Below, one piece after another: positions 1-7,539 of a stretch of 7,567 bases of DNA (within the stretch, counting starts at the first letter, position 1; the number at the start of each line of letters is the position of its first letter). Location of the stretch: contig JAGKXC010000094.1 in the NCBI GenBank assembly GCA_021151535.1, positions 1 through 7,567 of the forward strand. Direction: 5' to 3'. Position numbers and translations under genes: made by a program. Origin of the DNA: Sphingobacteriia bacterium. GTDB taxonomy: Bacteria > Bacteroidota > Bacteroidia > NS11-12g > UBA955. The notes below the pieces were generated by a model, which searched no databases, was not told where the DNA came from, and saw nothing but the letters and a program-made list of their open reading frames with translations.

Positions 1-173
1 ACATCGCCAGCGCGCTCAATTGCATCTGCAATTCCATCATTATCACTGTCTTTATCAACAAAGTTTGGCATTCCATCACCATCGAAATCTAATTTTCCTT
101 CAGTAGCATCTGGCAATCCATCGTTATCACTATCAGAATCTAAATAATCTGGGATATTATCTCCGTCAAAATC
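1..173 (-). repeat. TSP3 calcium-binding repeats after the OmpA domain
   Basis: From Asp735 to the window edge the partial OmpA-family protein carries Asp-rich repeats of the DxDxDG type. One complete 28-residue unit (nt 57-140) starts DSDSDNDG and ends DFDGDGMPNFV; the next begins at nt 56 with DKDSDNDG and runs off the window. Period and consensus match the array in the 1393-residue protein: 18 of 28 residues agree with the unit at 4747-4830, but only about 55 of 84 bases by eye. The two arrays are therefore related in sequence but not recently copied. How many units follow is unknown. Confidence 0.85.
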
Positions 174-2375
174 ACCACAAATTAATGCCCCTTTGTTAAG
201 ATCAGATTTTGACTCAGTAGATCCATTATTTCCTAAAGTTTTATCATTACTTGCAGTATTGCCAGAAGTTGTATTACTATTAGAAGTCTCACTTTGATTG
301 TTGTTACTTCCATTATTGGATGCATTATTCTTTGCATCAGTTCCACTTGATTCAGTTGAAGTACTGGTATTTTCACTGGCGATAATTTCCGGAGCACTGC
401 CATCACATGGAACCATTTTACGAATGATAAACTCTGTTCTTCTATTTGCTTCATGTTGTAAATCAGTGCATGGAACACCATCCTTACACTTATTAAACAA
501 TTTGGTTTCACCGTACCCTTTATAACTAATTCTATTGGTTGGCACACCCCTTTTAACAACGTAATCATATGCAGCTTTCGCTCTGCTTTCAGACAATTTC
601 AAATTAAATGCTGCGTCAGCCCTTGAATCTGTATGTGAACCTAATTCCACATTGATTCCGGGGTTATCTTGAAGTATTACTACTAATTTATCTAATTCAA
701 ATTTGCTTTCAGTTGTAATTGTAAACTGACCTTTTTGATAAAAAATCGGTTTGATATCAAACAATTTGCCCAACTCATCGCCAACTCTAAAAGGTGCGGC
801 TAATAGAACAAAACTTGTATCCTTGGTGATTTCTGTTGGAACAATTTCTTTTTGAATTACATATCTATAACCACATGGGTGCGCTGATAATTGTATATCC
901 TGATGATTAGAATCTGAAGTTGGAATATATTCAAACTTAGCTTTACCCTCAGCGTCAGTTTTTAATTTTATTGCCAATTCTGGGTCATTAATATTATCAA
1001 AAGCAACTTCTGTATTGGTAATGGGTTTACCAGTAACTGCATCCTTAACAATAGCAACAATATAAGGAGCATCATTTCCGAATGCTTTTTCTAATTCCGG
1101 AGACCATCTAAAGAAATAGTTGTTGTCATCTGTTCCATCAGATTCTCTGTTGGACGTTAATGTACCCCATCTATCTCTATCATGAATTTGGGCTGCAAAA
1201 TCATCAAATCTACTATTTACAGGCTTACCTAAATTTACACATCCAACAGAACTATCATATAAGAAAATATCTAAGCCACCAAATCCAAAGTGACCCTCAC
1301 TCGAGAAATATAATACACCTGAATCGCTATAAGATGGGAAATTATCCCGCAACATAGTATTAATTTCAGAACCCATATTTGACATTTCGCCTAATTGAAG
1401 TCCATTTTCATTTTCAGAAAAAATTGGCGCTTCCCATAAATCTGATTTTCCAAATCCTGATGGATTATCAGAAACAAAAATTATCTTCTTTCTATCTGGA
1501 GAGATGATAAAATTGGAAACAGAATATTCGGGATTATTAAATTTAAATTCGATTTCTTTCCATTCTTTGGTAATTGGATTTTGACGAACAGCAAGAACTT
1601 TTAAAACTCTCTCTCTCTTAGAATTCAATTTCTCTGAATTTCGTGTAATATAAATCCAACCGGTATTGATATCGTAATAACTTACATATTGGTGAAGTTT
1701 CTTTTTATTATTCGTTAAAGAAACTGGATTTAAATAAGTACTATCTGCATATTTGGCTTTAAAAATTGCATAGTATGGTTTATGATTCCAAGCTGATAGG
1801 GAAAGTTGCAATCCTTTCTGATATTGTTTAGAGAAATAAACATTTCCTTTCTTATCTGGAACTAATGCAAATTCACTTCCTTTAGACTCAGAAGGAAACT
1901 TTTTCATTACATAGAATGAATCAAAATCGTTTTCCGACCAATATTCTGCATCTGAGCCAAGTGCATCAGCCAATTCTTGATTTAATTCAGGAAAGATTGG
2001 TTTTGATGCATACGCAGTAGACTTTAGCATCAACATCAAACTATCTGACAACGTGTATTTACCTAATTTTCTAGCAGATAATGAAAAATACAATCTGTCT
2101 AGATCGTCAACTTGATTAGCATAATTTGAGAATAATATACCATAAGAAGCAAAAGCTTTATCGATCATTTCAGACTGACAGTATGCAAAGGCGAGAGCCC
2201 TTTGATTATTGTAGTCTTTTTTAACAGATGTTGTTTGGTTATTATTTAATAGGATAATTTTAGGATAATTGCTATTATAAACAGCCTTAACCAACGATTT
2301 CTGGGCCGTCAAATCAATTGACAATTGAACCAAAACGGTTAATATGGCTATTTTAAAAATTTGTTTACTTTTCAT
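1..2375 (-). CDS. PorE-like OmpA-family protein with C-terminal TSP3 repeats (3' end outside window)
   Basis: This is probably a periplasmic, peptidoglycan-anchored component linked to a T9SS substrate; 791 codons are visible and the frame is open at the left edge. Residues 1-24 form a signal peptide (cleavage near LTA/Q) without a lipobox Cys. Residues ~30-150 look helical and TPR-like. PD40/WD40-like strands include ISPDRKKIIFVSDN (~289-302) and a similar blade at ~342-373. A carboxypeptidase-regulatory-like domain covers ~436-520 (IVKDAVTGKPITNTEV). The OmpA peptidoglycan-binding domain covers ~540-654: Asp583 in GSHTDSRA and Arg598 in LSESRA have the 15-residue spacing of the diaminopimelate-binding pair in Acinetobacter OmpA, and NRRTEF closes the domain. 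This order matches PorE of Porphyromonas. A polar linker and TSP3 repeats follow, which PorE lacks as far as I know. The gene starts 29 bp after the PorP/SprF gene. An in-frame ATG at 2387 would add four residues; I prefer 2375 because MKSKQ leads directly into the hydrophobic stretch. Confidence 0.9.
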   Translation of the reverse strand, partial: MKSKQIFKIAILTVLVQLSIDLTAQKSLVKAVYNSNYPKIILLNNNQTTSVKKDYNNQRALAFAYCQSEMIDKAFASYGILFSNYANQVDDLDRLYFSLSARKLGKYTLSDSLMLMLKSTAYASKPIFPELNQELADALGSDAEYWSENDFDSFYVMKKFPSESKGSEFALVPDKKGNVYFSKQYQKGLQLSLSAWNHKPYYAIFKAKYADSTYLNPVSLTNNKKKLHQYVSYYDINTGWIYITRNSEKLNSKRERVLKVLAVRQNPITKEWKEIEFKFNNPEYSVSNFIISPDRKKIIFVSDNPSGFGKSDLWEAPIFSENENGLQLGEMSNMGSEINTMLRDNFPSYSDSGVLYFSSEGHFGFGGLDIFLYDSSVGCVNLGKPVNSRFDDFAAQIHDRDRWGTLTSNRESDGTDDNNYFFRWSPELEKAFGNDAPYIVAIVKDAVTGKPITNTEVAFDNINDPELAIKLKTDAEGKAKFEYIPTSDSNHQDIQLSAHPCGYRYVIQKEIVPTEITKDTSFVLLAAPFRVGDELGKLFDIKPIFYQKGQFTITTESKFELDKLVVILQDNPGINVELGSHTDSRADAAFNLKLSESRAKAAYDYVVKRGVPTNRISYKGYGETKLFNKCKDGVPCTDLQHEANRRTEFIIRKMVPCDGSAPEIIASENTSTSTESSGTDAKNNASNNGSNNNQSETSNSNTTSGNTASNDKTLGNNGSTESKSDLNKGALICGDFDGDNIPDYLDSDSDNDGLPDATEGKLDFDGDGMPNFVDKDSDNDGIADAIERAGD
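192..380 (-). other. Ser/Thr/Asn-rich low-complexity linker
   Basis: Residues ~666-728 of the OmpA-family protein are almost entirely Ser, Thr, Asn, Gly, Asp and Glu, with short runs such as SNNGSNNNQSETSNSN. There is no hydrophobic core, so it is most likely a disordered spacer between the OmpA domain and the TSP3 repeats. It resembles flexible linkers that let a wall-bound domain and a distal domain act at a distance; that role is inferred. Confidence 0.75.
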
Positions 2376-2404
2376 TTTTAAGATCATTAATCTATTAAAA
2401 AAAT

Positions 2405-3337
2405 TTAGAAATACCTAGGAACACGAATCTTACTATTTTCCACATATGGTATCATAAATTGAAGTCCAATTTCATGTGAACTTCTAATATACGAACCTAA
2501 AACTCCAAATGCATAATCATATGAATAGCACAAATTAAAATTATCATTCAGCTTTACGTTTGCCATGATACCAGTTGTTTGAGCGGTTCTAATAAAAGCC
2601 CCAATACTAAACATATCTTTATACATCGCATGTACGTTGATATCTGCTAATACAGGTGCACCATTTGTGAATTTAACTTGTGTAGTTGCTTTCAATTTGG
2701 TTGTTTCAGATAAATCAAAAACATAACCACCTGATAAATAATAATGCAACTGAGAAGCATATTCCACATTGTAATTATTTCTCACATCGGGATTAATAAA
2801 AACCATTCTTGGTGCACTTACTCCAACAAAGAATTTATCTGAATATAAGTAAGTGCCAAACCCTGTCATTGGACTGGTAATACTGTAATCATTATTTGTG
2901 TAAGCCACATCACCAGGAGTAGATACCTGAATTTTAGACAACTCGGCTTTGAAATTATAAGCTCCTACTTTTAGTCCAACTGCCAATCTTAAATTCTTCC
3001 CAATCTGTTTATTATACGCTATGTTAGCTGCTACTTGAGTTTCACTAAATGGGCTAGCGGAAACAAATTTTCCAATTTTGCCAGTTGAAACATTTAAGCC
3101 TACAGCAAAATCGTTAATTAATGGCGCATGAACGCTCAAATTTTGGTAACGGGGAGCACCTGGAAGTTGTGTCCATTGTGTTCTAGAAAGTGCATTTGCC
3201 ACTAAGGTTCTCTTTGATCCAGCATAAGCAGGATTTAAAGCCAAAGAGTTCATATCATAGTGCGTATACATTTGCTCTTGCTGCGCATAAATTGATGCGG
3301 ATGTAAAAGCAAGCAGTGCAAACAATATTCTTTTCAT
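2405..3337 (-). CDS. PorP/SprF family type IX secretion outer-membrane protein
   Basis: This 310-residue protein has the usual length for PorP/SprF proteins, which are outer-membrane beta-barrels. SprF of Flavobacterium johnsoniae is needed to secrete the adhesin SprB encoded next to it, while PorP of Porphyromonas is a general T9SS component. Residues 1-18 are a signal peptide (MKRILFALLAFTSASIYA, then QQ). The family N-terminal signature is clear: MYTHYDMNSLALNPAYAGS, then RTQWTQLPGAP and LSVHAPL. Alternating amphipathic strands with repeated Gly follow (VGLNVSTGKIG, LRLAVGLKVGAYNF), and the end SSHEIGLQF...VPRYF is also typical. It starts 20 bp after the stop of the large TSP3 protein, whose C-terminal sorting domain belongs to the class that relies on PorP/SprF partners, so it is probably the dedicated partner for that substrate. 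This pairing is inferred from position. No gene symbol is given because genomes often carry many paralogues. Confidence 0.93.
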   Translation of the reverse strand: MKRILFALLAFTSASIYAQQEQMYTHYDMNSLALNPAYAGSKRTLVANALSRTQWTQLPGAPRYQNLSVHAPLINDFAVGLNVSTGKIGKFVSASPFSETQVAANIAYNKQIGKNLRLAVGLKVGAYNFKAELSKIQVSTPGDVAYTNNDYSITSPMTGFGTYLYSDKFFVGVSAPRMVFINPDVRNNYNVEYASQLHYYLSGGYVFDLSETTKLKATTQVKFTNGAPVLADINVHAMYKDMFSIGAFIRTAQTTGIMANVKLNDNFNLCYSYDYAFGVLGSYIRSSHEIGLQFMIPYVENSKIRVPRYF

Positions 3338-3357
3338 TTTATTGATTTTTAAAATAA

Positions 3358-3648
3358 TTAAGGTTTGATATAGATATTACCGGTTACGTTTGGAAGGTTA
3401 AATTTATTAGGTTTAAATACGAAATAATAAATGCCTTCTGGTACAGTGCCGGTTCCAAATTTTAACCCTCTACCAGAGTAGGTTCCATCCCATTTGTTAT
3501 TATAACCTTTGTTTGAATCATAAATCATTTGACCATATTGGTTAAAAACTATGAACTCTGATTCTGCATATACTTTCAATCCTTTGATTATAAAATAATC
3601 ATTCGTTCCATCACCATTTGGAGAAAAACCTTCAGGAATTATATACTG
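3358..3648 (-). other. T9SS type B sorting domain (gliding-motility-associated C-terminal domain)
   Basis: Residues ~1298-1393 of the large protein carry the hallmark order of this domain: FSPNGDGTND near residue 1303, then FIVFNQYGQMIYDSNKGY, WDGTY, and a closing PEGIYYFVF with a final beta-strand (VTGNIYIKP). Domains of this class direct T9SS export, and known examples such as SprB depend on a PorP/SprF protein, which is encoded immediately downstream here. The usual NRWG core reads NQYG, a mild departure from consensus. Confidence 0.9.
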
Positions 3649-6600
3649 TGCATCAATAAAATCTGGCTTACCATTGCTATCTGCATCAATAGTTCCTTCA
3701 TCAGAATCTAATAATTCATCGTCATCAGAATCTAAATCTAACCAGTTACCAATACCATCACCGTCATAATCATTATCGGTTTCGATTTGGTCAAAAATAC
3801 CATCACCATCGGAATCCAAATCAAGCCAATTACCAGTACCATCACTGTCAGAATCTGTAGTACCTTCTATTTTATCAGAAATACCATCACCATCGGAATC
3901 GGTATCTAACCAGTTACCTGTACCATCGGAATCTGCATCGGCAGTACCTTCTGTTTTATCAGAAATTCCATCGCCATCTGAATCCAAATCTAACCAGTTG
4001 CCTGTGCCATCGGAATCTGCATCGGCAGTACCTTCTGTTTTATCAGAAATTCCATCGCCATCTGAATCCAAATCTAAATAGTTTGGCTTACCATCGGAAT
4101 CTGCATCGGCTACACCTTCAGTTTTATCAGAAATTCCATCATTATCGGAATCAGTATCCAACCAGTTTCCTGTTCCATCAGCATCTGTATCTGTTGTACC
4201 CTCAATTTGATCAGAAATACCATCTCCGTCTGAATCTAAATCAAGATAATTTGGAATACCATCGGAATCCGCATCTGCGGTGCCTTCTATTTGGTCAGAA
4301 ATACCATCGCCATCGGAATCCAGATCTAAGTAATTCGGGGTAGAATCAGAGTCGGTATCGGTTGTACCTTCAATTAAATCTGAGATACCATCACCATCAG
4401 AATCAGAATCTAACCAGTTACCAACGCCATCGGAATCGGTATCGGTTGTACCTTCTGTTTGGTCAGAAATACCATCGCCATCTGAATCCAAATCTATATA
4501 GTTTGGTTTACCATCGGAATCGGTATCGGTTGTACCTTCTGTTTGATCAGAAATACCATCGCCATCTGAATCCAAATCTAACCAGTTGCCTGTGCCATCG
4601 GAATCTGCATCAGCTGTACCTTCTGTTTGATCGGAAATGGTATCGCCGTCTGAGTCTAAATCCAACCAATTACCATTACCATCACTATCTACATCGGCAG
4701 TACCTTCTGTTTGGTCGGAAATGGTATCACCATCTGAATCTAAATCTAAGTAGTTTGGAATACCATCACCATCAAAATCGGTAGCACCTTCTAATTTATC
4801 AGAAATACCATCGTTATCAGAATCGGTATCAACATAATCTGCTTTGCCGTCTTTATCAGAGTCTACAGTACCTTCTATTTTATCTGGAATACCATCACCA
4901 TCTGAATCAGTATCTCTAAAGTCTTCTAAACCATCACCGTCGGTATCTTTAACATCTTCGGTTTGATCTGAAATACCGTCATCATCTGAATCAGTATCTT
5001 GGAAGTCAGGCGTACCATCACCATCAGTATCTAAAGGAATAACACTTGTTCCAGTAACATCTTGTTTTTCATAGCTATCCTGAATTCCATCATTATCCGA
5101 ATCTAGATCACGGAAATCCAACTTTCCATCAGAGTCAGTATCAACATCGGTTTCAATTTCATCTTTGATACCGTCATTGTCTGAATCCAAATCGCGCCAA
5201 TCGCCTGTATTGTCGCTATCTGTATCAATGTCAGTTTCGATTTTATCAAGGATTTTATCATTATCTGAATCGAGATCTAAGAAATCTGCTTCGCCATCAG
5301 AATCTGTATCAACATCGGTTTCAATTTTGTCTTTGATTCCATCATTGTCTGAGTCTAAATCACGCCAGTTACCTGTGCCATCGGAATCAAAATCAGCGGA
5401 AGTTTCGATATTATCTAAGATACCGTCATTATCAGTATCAAGATCACGCCAATCGCAGGTTTTATCGCCATCAGTATCTACAGGATTTGTGGTTAAACCT
5501 TTTTCATCTTTATCTAAGATTCCATCGCCATCTGCATCAGTGTCTTTATAATCGGTACTGCCATCACCGTCTGTATCAATGTAATTGTATAATGCATCCG
5601 CAGGTATACCATCAGAATCTACAGAAACTGGGTCGGTACCAGAAATTCCATTCGTATCAGGATCTACGCCATCTACCTCGATAACATCGTAAATACCATC
5701 GTCATCTGAATCTAGATCTTTATAGTTTGGTGAACCATCGGCATCAAAATCCAAATTAGCAGTTGTATTATATTCATTTTCTTCTTGATCTAAGATACCA
5801 TCATTATCTGAATCTTTATCACGAAAATCAACCATTCCATCGCCATCTGTATCGGAATTACCATCCAAATGATCAGGAATACCATCGCCATCTGTATCTT
5901 TAACTACAACAGTAACTTTTGCGGAATCCAAAAGAGTTTTGTTTCCAGAGCCATCTCTAGCCCAAACATAAACCCAATTATCGCCCGTATCAGCAACGGT
6001 AAAATCTTTCTGACTTACGTAAACTGAATCAATGGAACAATTGTCGGTAACGGTAAGAATATCAGAATTTTTAATACTTGCATTACCGGTAACACCAATA
6101 ATTAGGGTATAACTATTGGTAGACAAATTTGGTGCAAGGGTATCTAAAACATCTACATTAATTGTTGCAGAATCCGAATTAAAGGAAGGATCATAAATTT
6201 TTACGAAAACTGAATTGCCGCCAATATGGCTACAATCGAAAGCGGATTGACTAATTTGGATTGAATCAATTGAGCAATTATCAGATGAACCGTTATTGAT
6301 CAGCGCCCAAGTAAGCGTTGCATTGCCGGATGCATCCAAATACAAGGTTGTATCATGTACAATTAATTTCGGGGCGATATTATCAATTACAGTAACTGTA
6401 ACAATGGTATCAAATGCGTTACCATTTTTATCTTTAATTTTCAATGAAACTTTTTGGACACCAACTTCTGAACAATCAAAAACGGTATCTGAAAAGATGA
6501 AAGTATATTGATTACTATTTGTACAATTGTCAGCCAAGTAGGTTAAAACACTTCCTATTCTTAAAGTATCTGTACTTGAAGTACCGTGAAGACGGAGTGT

Positions 6601-7539
6601 AACAGGTTGTATAGAAACTTTTGGTTTAGTGGTATCTAATACTTGGATGTAACAATCTTTAGAAGCTGAGTTGTTATTAGGATCTGTAACCGTGAAAGTA
6701 ATTTTATTAATTCCTACATCGGCACATGAGAAAGTAGTTTTTGATAAAGAGATTGAAGCTATTGAGCAGGAATCGATCGAGGCACTATCAACGGTATTGG
6801 TAGTAACAGGCGCCAAACCTGTAACTTTATTTAAGTATACTTTAGTAAGATAGTGAGGTAGCGGTTTTGGAGCTGTTTTATCTCTATTAACACACAAAAT
6901 CTGAGCTGTATCGGGAGCACAACTGTTATTATCAGTAATTTTTACGATATAGAAACCAGGTTTAAGAGATCTGGTATTAGTAGGTCCAACTATTTTTGTA
7001 ACCCAAGAAGCATTAATTGTATCAACTGTATAAGTGTAGGGAGTATTTCCTCCAGATCCGGTAATATTCAAAGTTCCGAGATCCGTTTTACACAAAGGCT
7101 TAGTGTAGGTAGCGGTAACTGAGAGGATCAAATCAATCTTTCCATCAGCTTTTTCAAAACAACTAGGCTGTGTTTTTACGAAAGATATTGAAATAGCTGA
7201 AGGCTGACTTATTGATTTGTAGGAAGTTAGTGAGTCATTTGACCCTGAAGCTGTTACTACGATTTTATAGGTATTCTTCCATAATCCTTTAAAAGTATAA
7301 CTCGATAAACCACTTGCTTTGGCAAACAACAAAACATTACTCGCCGAATCATAAATTTTAAAAGTATCAGGAGAAAAAGCACTAGTTTGTGCATTCAATT
7401 CTCCATCACTACCGTTAAAGCAACTAATAGATTTAGTCACATTCAGTGTTAAAGTTTGCCCACTTCCAGAATTGAAGAGTAAGGCAAATACACTTAGAAC
7501 TGTGATTCGTGTAAGTTTTTTTATCATTCTAATTTTCAT
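3358..7539 (-). CDS. Large secreted TSP3-repeat surface protein with T9SS gliding-type C-terminal domain
   Basis: This 1393-residue protein is predicted to be exported by Sec and then by the T9SS to the cell surface, probably as a calcium-stiffened adhesin or filament; the role is inferred. Residues 1-27 are a signal peptide (ITVLSVFALLF core, cleavage near GSG/Q). Residues ~28-214 hold SprB-like repeats (SCFNGSDGELN, SCFEKADGKID, GGNTPYTYTVD, LKPGFYIVKITDNNSC). Residues ~215-547 hold four Ig/HYR-like modules. Residues 548-1296 are about 24 Asp-rich TSP3 units. Residues ~1298-1393 are the gliding-motility-associated C-terminal domain (FSPNGDGTNDYF, FNQYGQMIYD, NKWDGTY, PEGIYYFVF). Composition is extremely acidic, about eight Asp per 28 residues in the array. 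It is the first visible gene of the cluster. A second in-frame ATG at 7527 (MIKKLTR) gives an equally good signal peptide, so the true start is uncertain by four codons. No catalytic domain is visible. Confidence 0.93.
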   Translation of the reverse strand: MKIRMIKKLTRITVLSVFALLFNSGSGQTLTLNVTKSISCFNGSDGELNAQTSAFSPDTFKIYDSASNVLLFAKASGLSSYTFKGLWKNTYKIVVTASGSNDSLTSYKSISQPSAISISFVKTQPSCFEKADGKIDLILSVTATYTKPLCKTDLGTLNITGSGGNTPYTYTVDTINASWVTKIVGPTNTRSLKPGFYIVKITDNNSCAPDTAQILCVNRDKTAPKPLPHYLTKVYLNKVTGLAPVTTNTVDSASIDSCSIASISLSKTTFSCADVGINKITFTVTDPNNNSASKDCYIQVLDTTKPKVSIQPVTLRLHGTSSTDTLRIGSVLTYLADNCTNSNQYTFIFSDTVFDCSEVGVQKVSLKIKDKNGNAFDTIVTVTVIDNIAPKLIVHDTTLYLDASGNATLTWALINNGSSDNCSIDSIQISQSAFDCSHIGGNSVFVKIYDPSFNSDSATINVDVLDTLAPNLSTNSYTLIIGVTGNASIKNSDILTVTDNCSIDSVYVSQKDFTVADTGDNWVYVWARDGSGNKTLLDSAKVTVVVKDTDGDGIPDHLDGNSDTDGDGMVDFRDKDSDNDGILDQEENEYNTTANLDFDADGSPNYKDLDSDDDGIYDVIEVDGVDPDTNGISGTDPVSVDSDGIPADALYNYIDTDGDGSTDYKDTDADGDGILDKDEKGLTTNPVDTDGDKTCDWRDLDTDNDGILDNIETSADFDSDGTGNWRDLDSDNDGIKDKIETDVDTDSDGEADFLDLDSDNDKILDKIETDIDTDSDNTGDWRDLDSDNDGIKDEIETDVDTDSDGKLDFRDLDSDNDGIQDSYEKQDVTGTSVIPLDTDGDGTPDFQDTDSDDDGISDQTEDVKDTDGDGLEDFRDTDSDGDGIPDKIEGTVDSDKDGKADYVDTDSDNDGISDKLEGATDFDGDGIPNYLDLDSDGDTISDQTEGTADVDSDGNGNWLDLDSDGDTISDQTEGTADADSDGTGNWLDLDSDGDGISDQTEGTTDTDSDGKPNYIDLDSDGDGISDQTEGTTDTDSDGVGNWLDSDSDGDGISDLIEGTTDTDSDSTPNYLDLDSDGDGISDQIEGTADADSDGIPNYLDLDSDGDGISDQIEGTTDTDADGTGNWLDTDSDNDGISDKTEGVADADSDGKPNYLDLDSDGDGISDKTEGTADADSDGTGNWLDLDSDGDGISDKTEGTADADSDGTGNWLDTDSDGDGISDKIEGTTDSDSDGTGNWLDLDSDGDGIFDQIETDNDYDGDGIGNWLDLDSDDDELLDSDEGTIDADSNGKPDFIDAQYIIPEGFSPNGDGTNDYFIIKGLKVYAESEFIVFNQYGQMIYDSNKGYNNKWDGTYSGRGLKFGTGTVPEGIYYFVFKPNKFNLPNVTGNIYIKP
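3655..4998 (-). repeat. Homogenised tandem block, 16 x 84 bp
   Basis: This part of the TSP3 array (residues 848-1295) consists of sixteen consecutive units of exactly 28 codons with no insertion or deletion between them. Most variation is at fixed positions: Gln/Lys and Thr/Ile before Glu14, Ala/Thr at position 17, and GNWL versus PNYL at the end. Because the unit is a multiple of three, gain or loss of units would keep the reading frame. Confidence 0.9.
3907..4074 (-). repeat. Nearly identical tandem pair of 84-bp units
   Basis: The unit at 3907-3990 and the one at 3991-4074 differ at only two bases of 84, both A/G and both silent; the two encode the same 28 residues. The second copy also shares a 56-base exact stretch (3968-4023) with 4556-4611, seven units away in register. 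This indicates recent duplication or conversion within the array. Confidence 0.88.
5899..6880 (-). other. Four Ig/HYR-like modules in the large surface protein
   Basis: Between the SprB-like region and the TSP3 array lie four modules of roughly 75-80 residues. Each has a DNC or DSC motif, a later FxC(A/S)xxG motif (FSCADVG, FDCSEVG, FDCSHIG), a beta-rich stretch, and a closing DTTKP, DNIAP or DTLAP. This is a common repeat in secreted Bacteroidota proteins, and the two Cys probably form a disulfide. The fourth module has FTVADTG instead, so its Cys lacks that partner, and it runs straight into the first TSP3 repeat. Confidence 0.75.
6898..7458 (-). other. SprB-like repeat region in the large surface protein
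   Basis: Residues ~28-214, just after the signal peptide, contain about three degenerate copies of the SprB-type repeat. The pattern is a Cys followed by a Gly/Asp turn (CFNGSDG, CFEKADG), a GG..PYTY element and a closing LKPGFYIVKITDNNSC. Such repeats occur in gliding adhesins and many other T9SS cargo proteins, so they support surface location without specifying a ligand. Confidence 0.65.

Larger units (their letters stand above)
3652..5898 (-). repeat. TSP3 (DxDxDG) acidic repeat array, about 24 units
   Basis: Residues 548-1296 of the large protein are thrombospondin type 3-like calcium-binding repeats, making up more than half of the protein. The typical unit is 28 residues (84 bp) and begins DLDSDGDGISDQTEGT, followed by DADSDGTGNWL or a PNYL variant. 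The amino-proximal third is irregular, with units extended by insertions such as the one around 5590-5680. A four-unit block at 5110-5445 follows, then one 37-residue unit, then sixteen units of exactly 28 residues at 3655-4998. In known TSP3 proteins the Asp side chains wrap around bound Ca2+ and make a rigid, compact rod; that is assumed here from the motif. Confidence 0.92.

Noticed and set aside
233..568. Short open frames on both strands at 233-568 and 298-525
   Set aside because: They overlap the OmpA domain and linker of the large minus-strand frame, whose conserved residues identify the real reading frame.
1160..1357. Plus-strand open frame of 65 codons
   Set aside because: It lies opposite the PD40 and regulatory-like part of the OmpA-family gene and its sequence is low-complexity Tyr/His/Leu without any recognisable feature.
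2376..2404. Terminator or promoter between the second and third genes
   Set aside because: The 29-bp gap is only A/T-rich, with no inverted repeat and no clear Bacteroidota promoter motif.
3655..4998. CRISPR-like direct repeats
   Set aside because: The units are contiguous 84-bp coding repeats with no unique spacers between short identical repeats.
4083..5551. Open plus-strand frames opposite the repeat array (about 4083-4343, 4362-4784, 5165-5551)
   Set aside because: They encode His/Tyr/Leu/Arg-rich or Ser/Pro-rich periodic peptides that simply mirror the 84-bp Asp repeat on the other strand. They lie wholly inside a well-supported gene and show no domain.
3652..5898. RTX toxin repeats or EF-hand/dockerin repeats
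   Set aside because: There is no GGxGxDxxx nonapeptide, and the short-spaced DxDxDG pairs with a 28-residue period fit TSP3 rather than EF-hand or dockerin modules.
6296..6853. Two plus-strand open frames of 71 and 60 codons
   Set aside because: They are antisense to the Ig/HYR-like modules, with no independent support.
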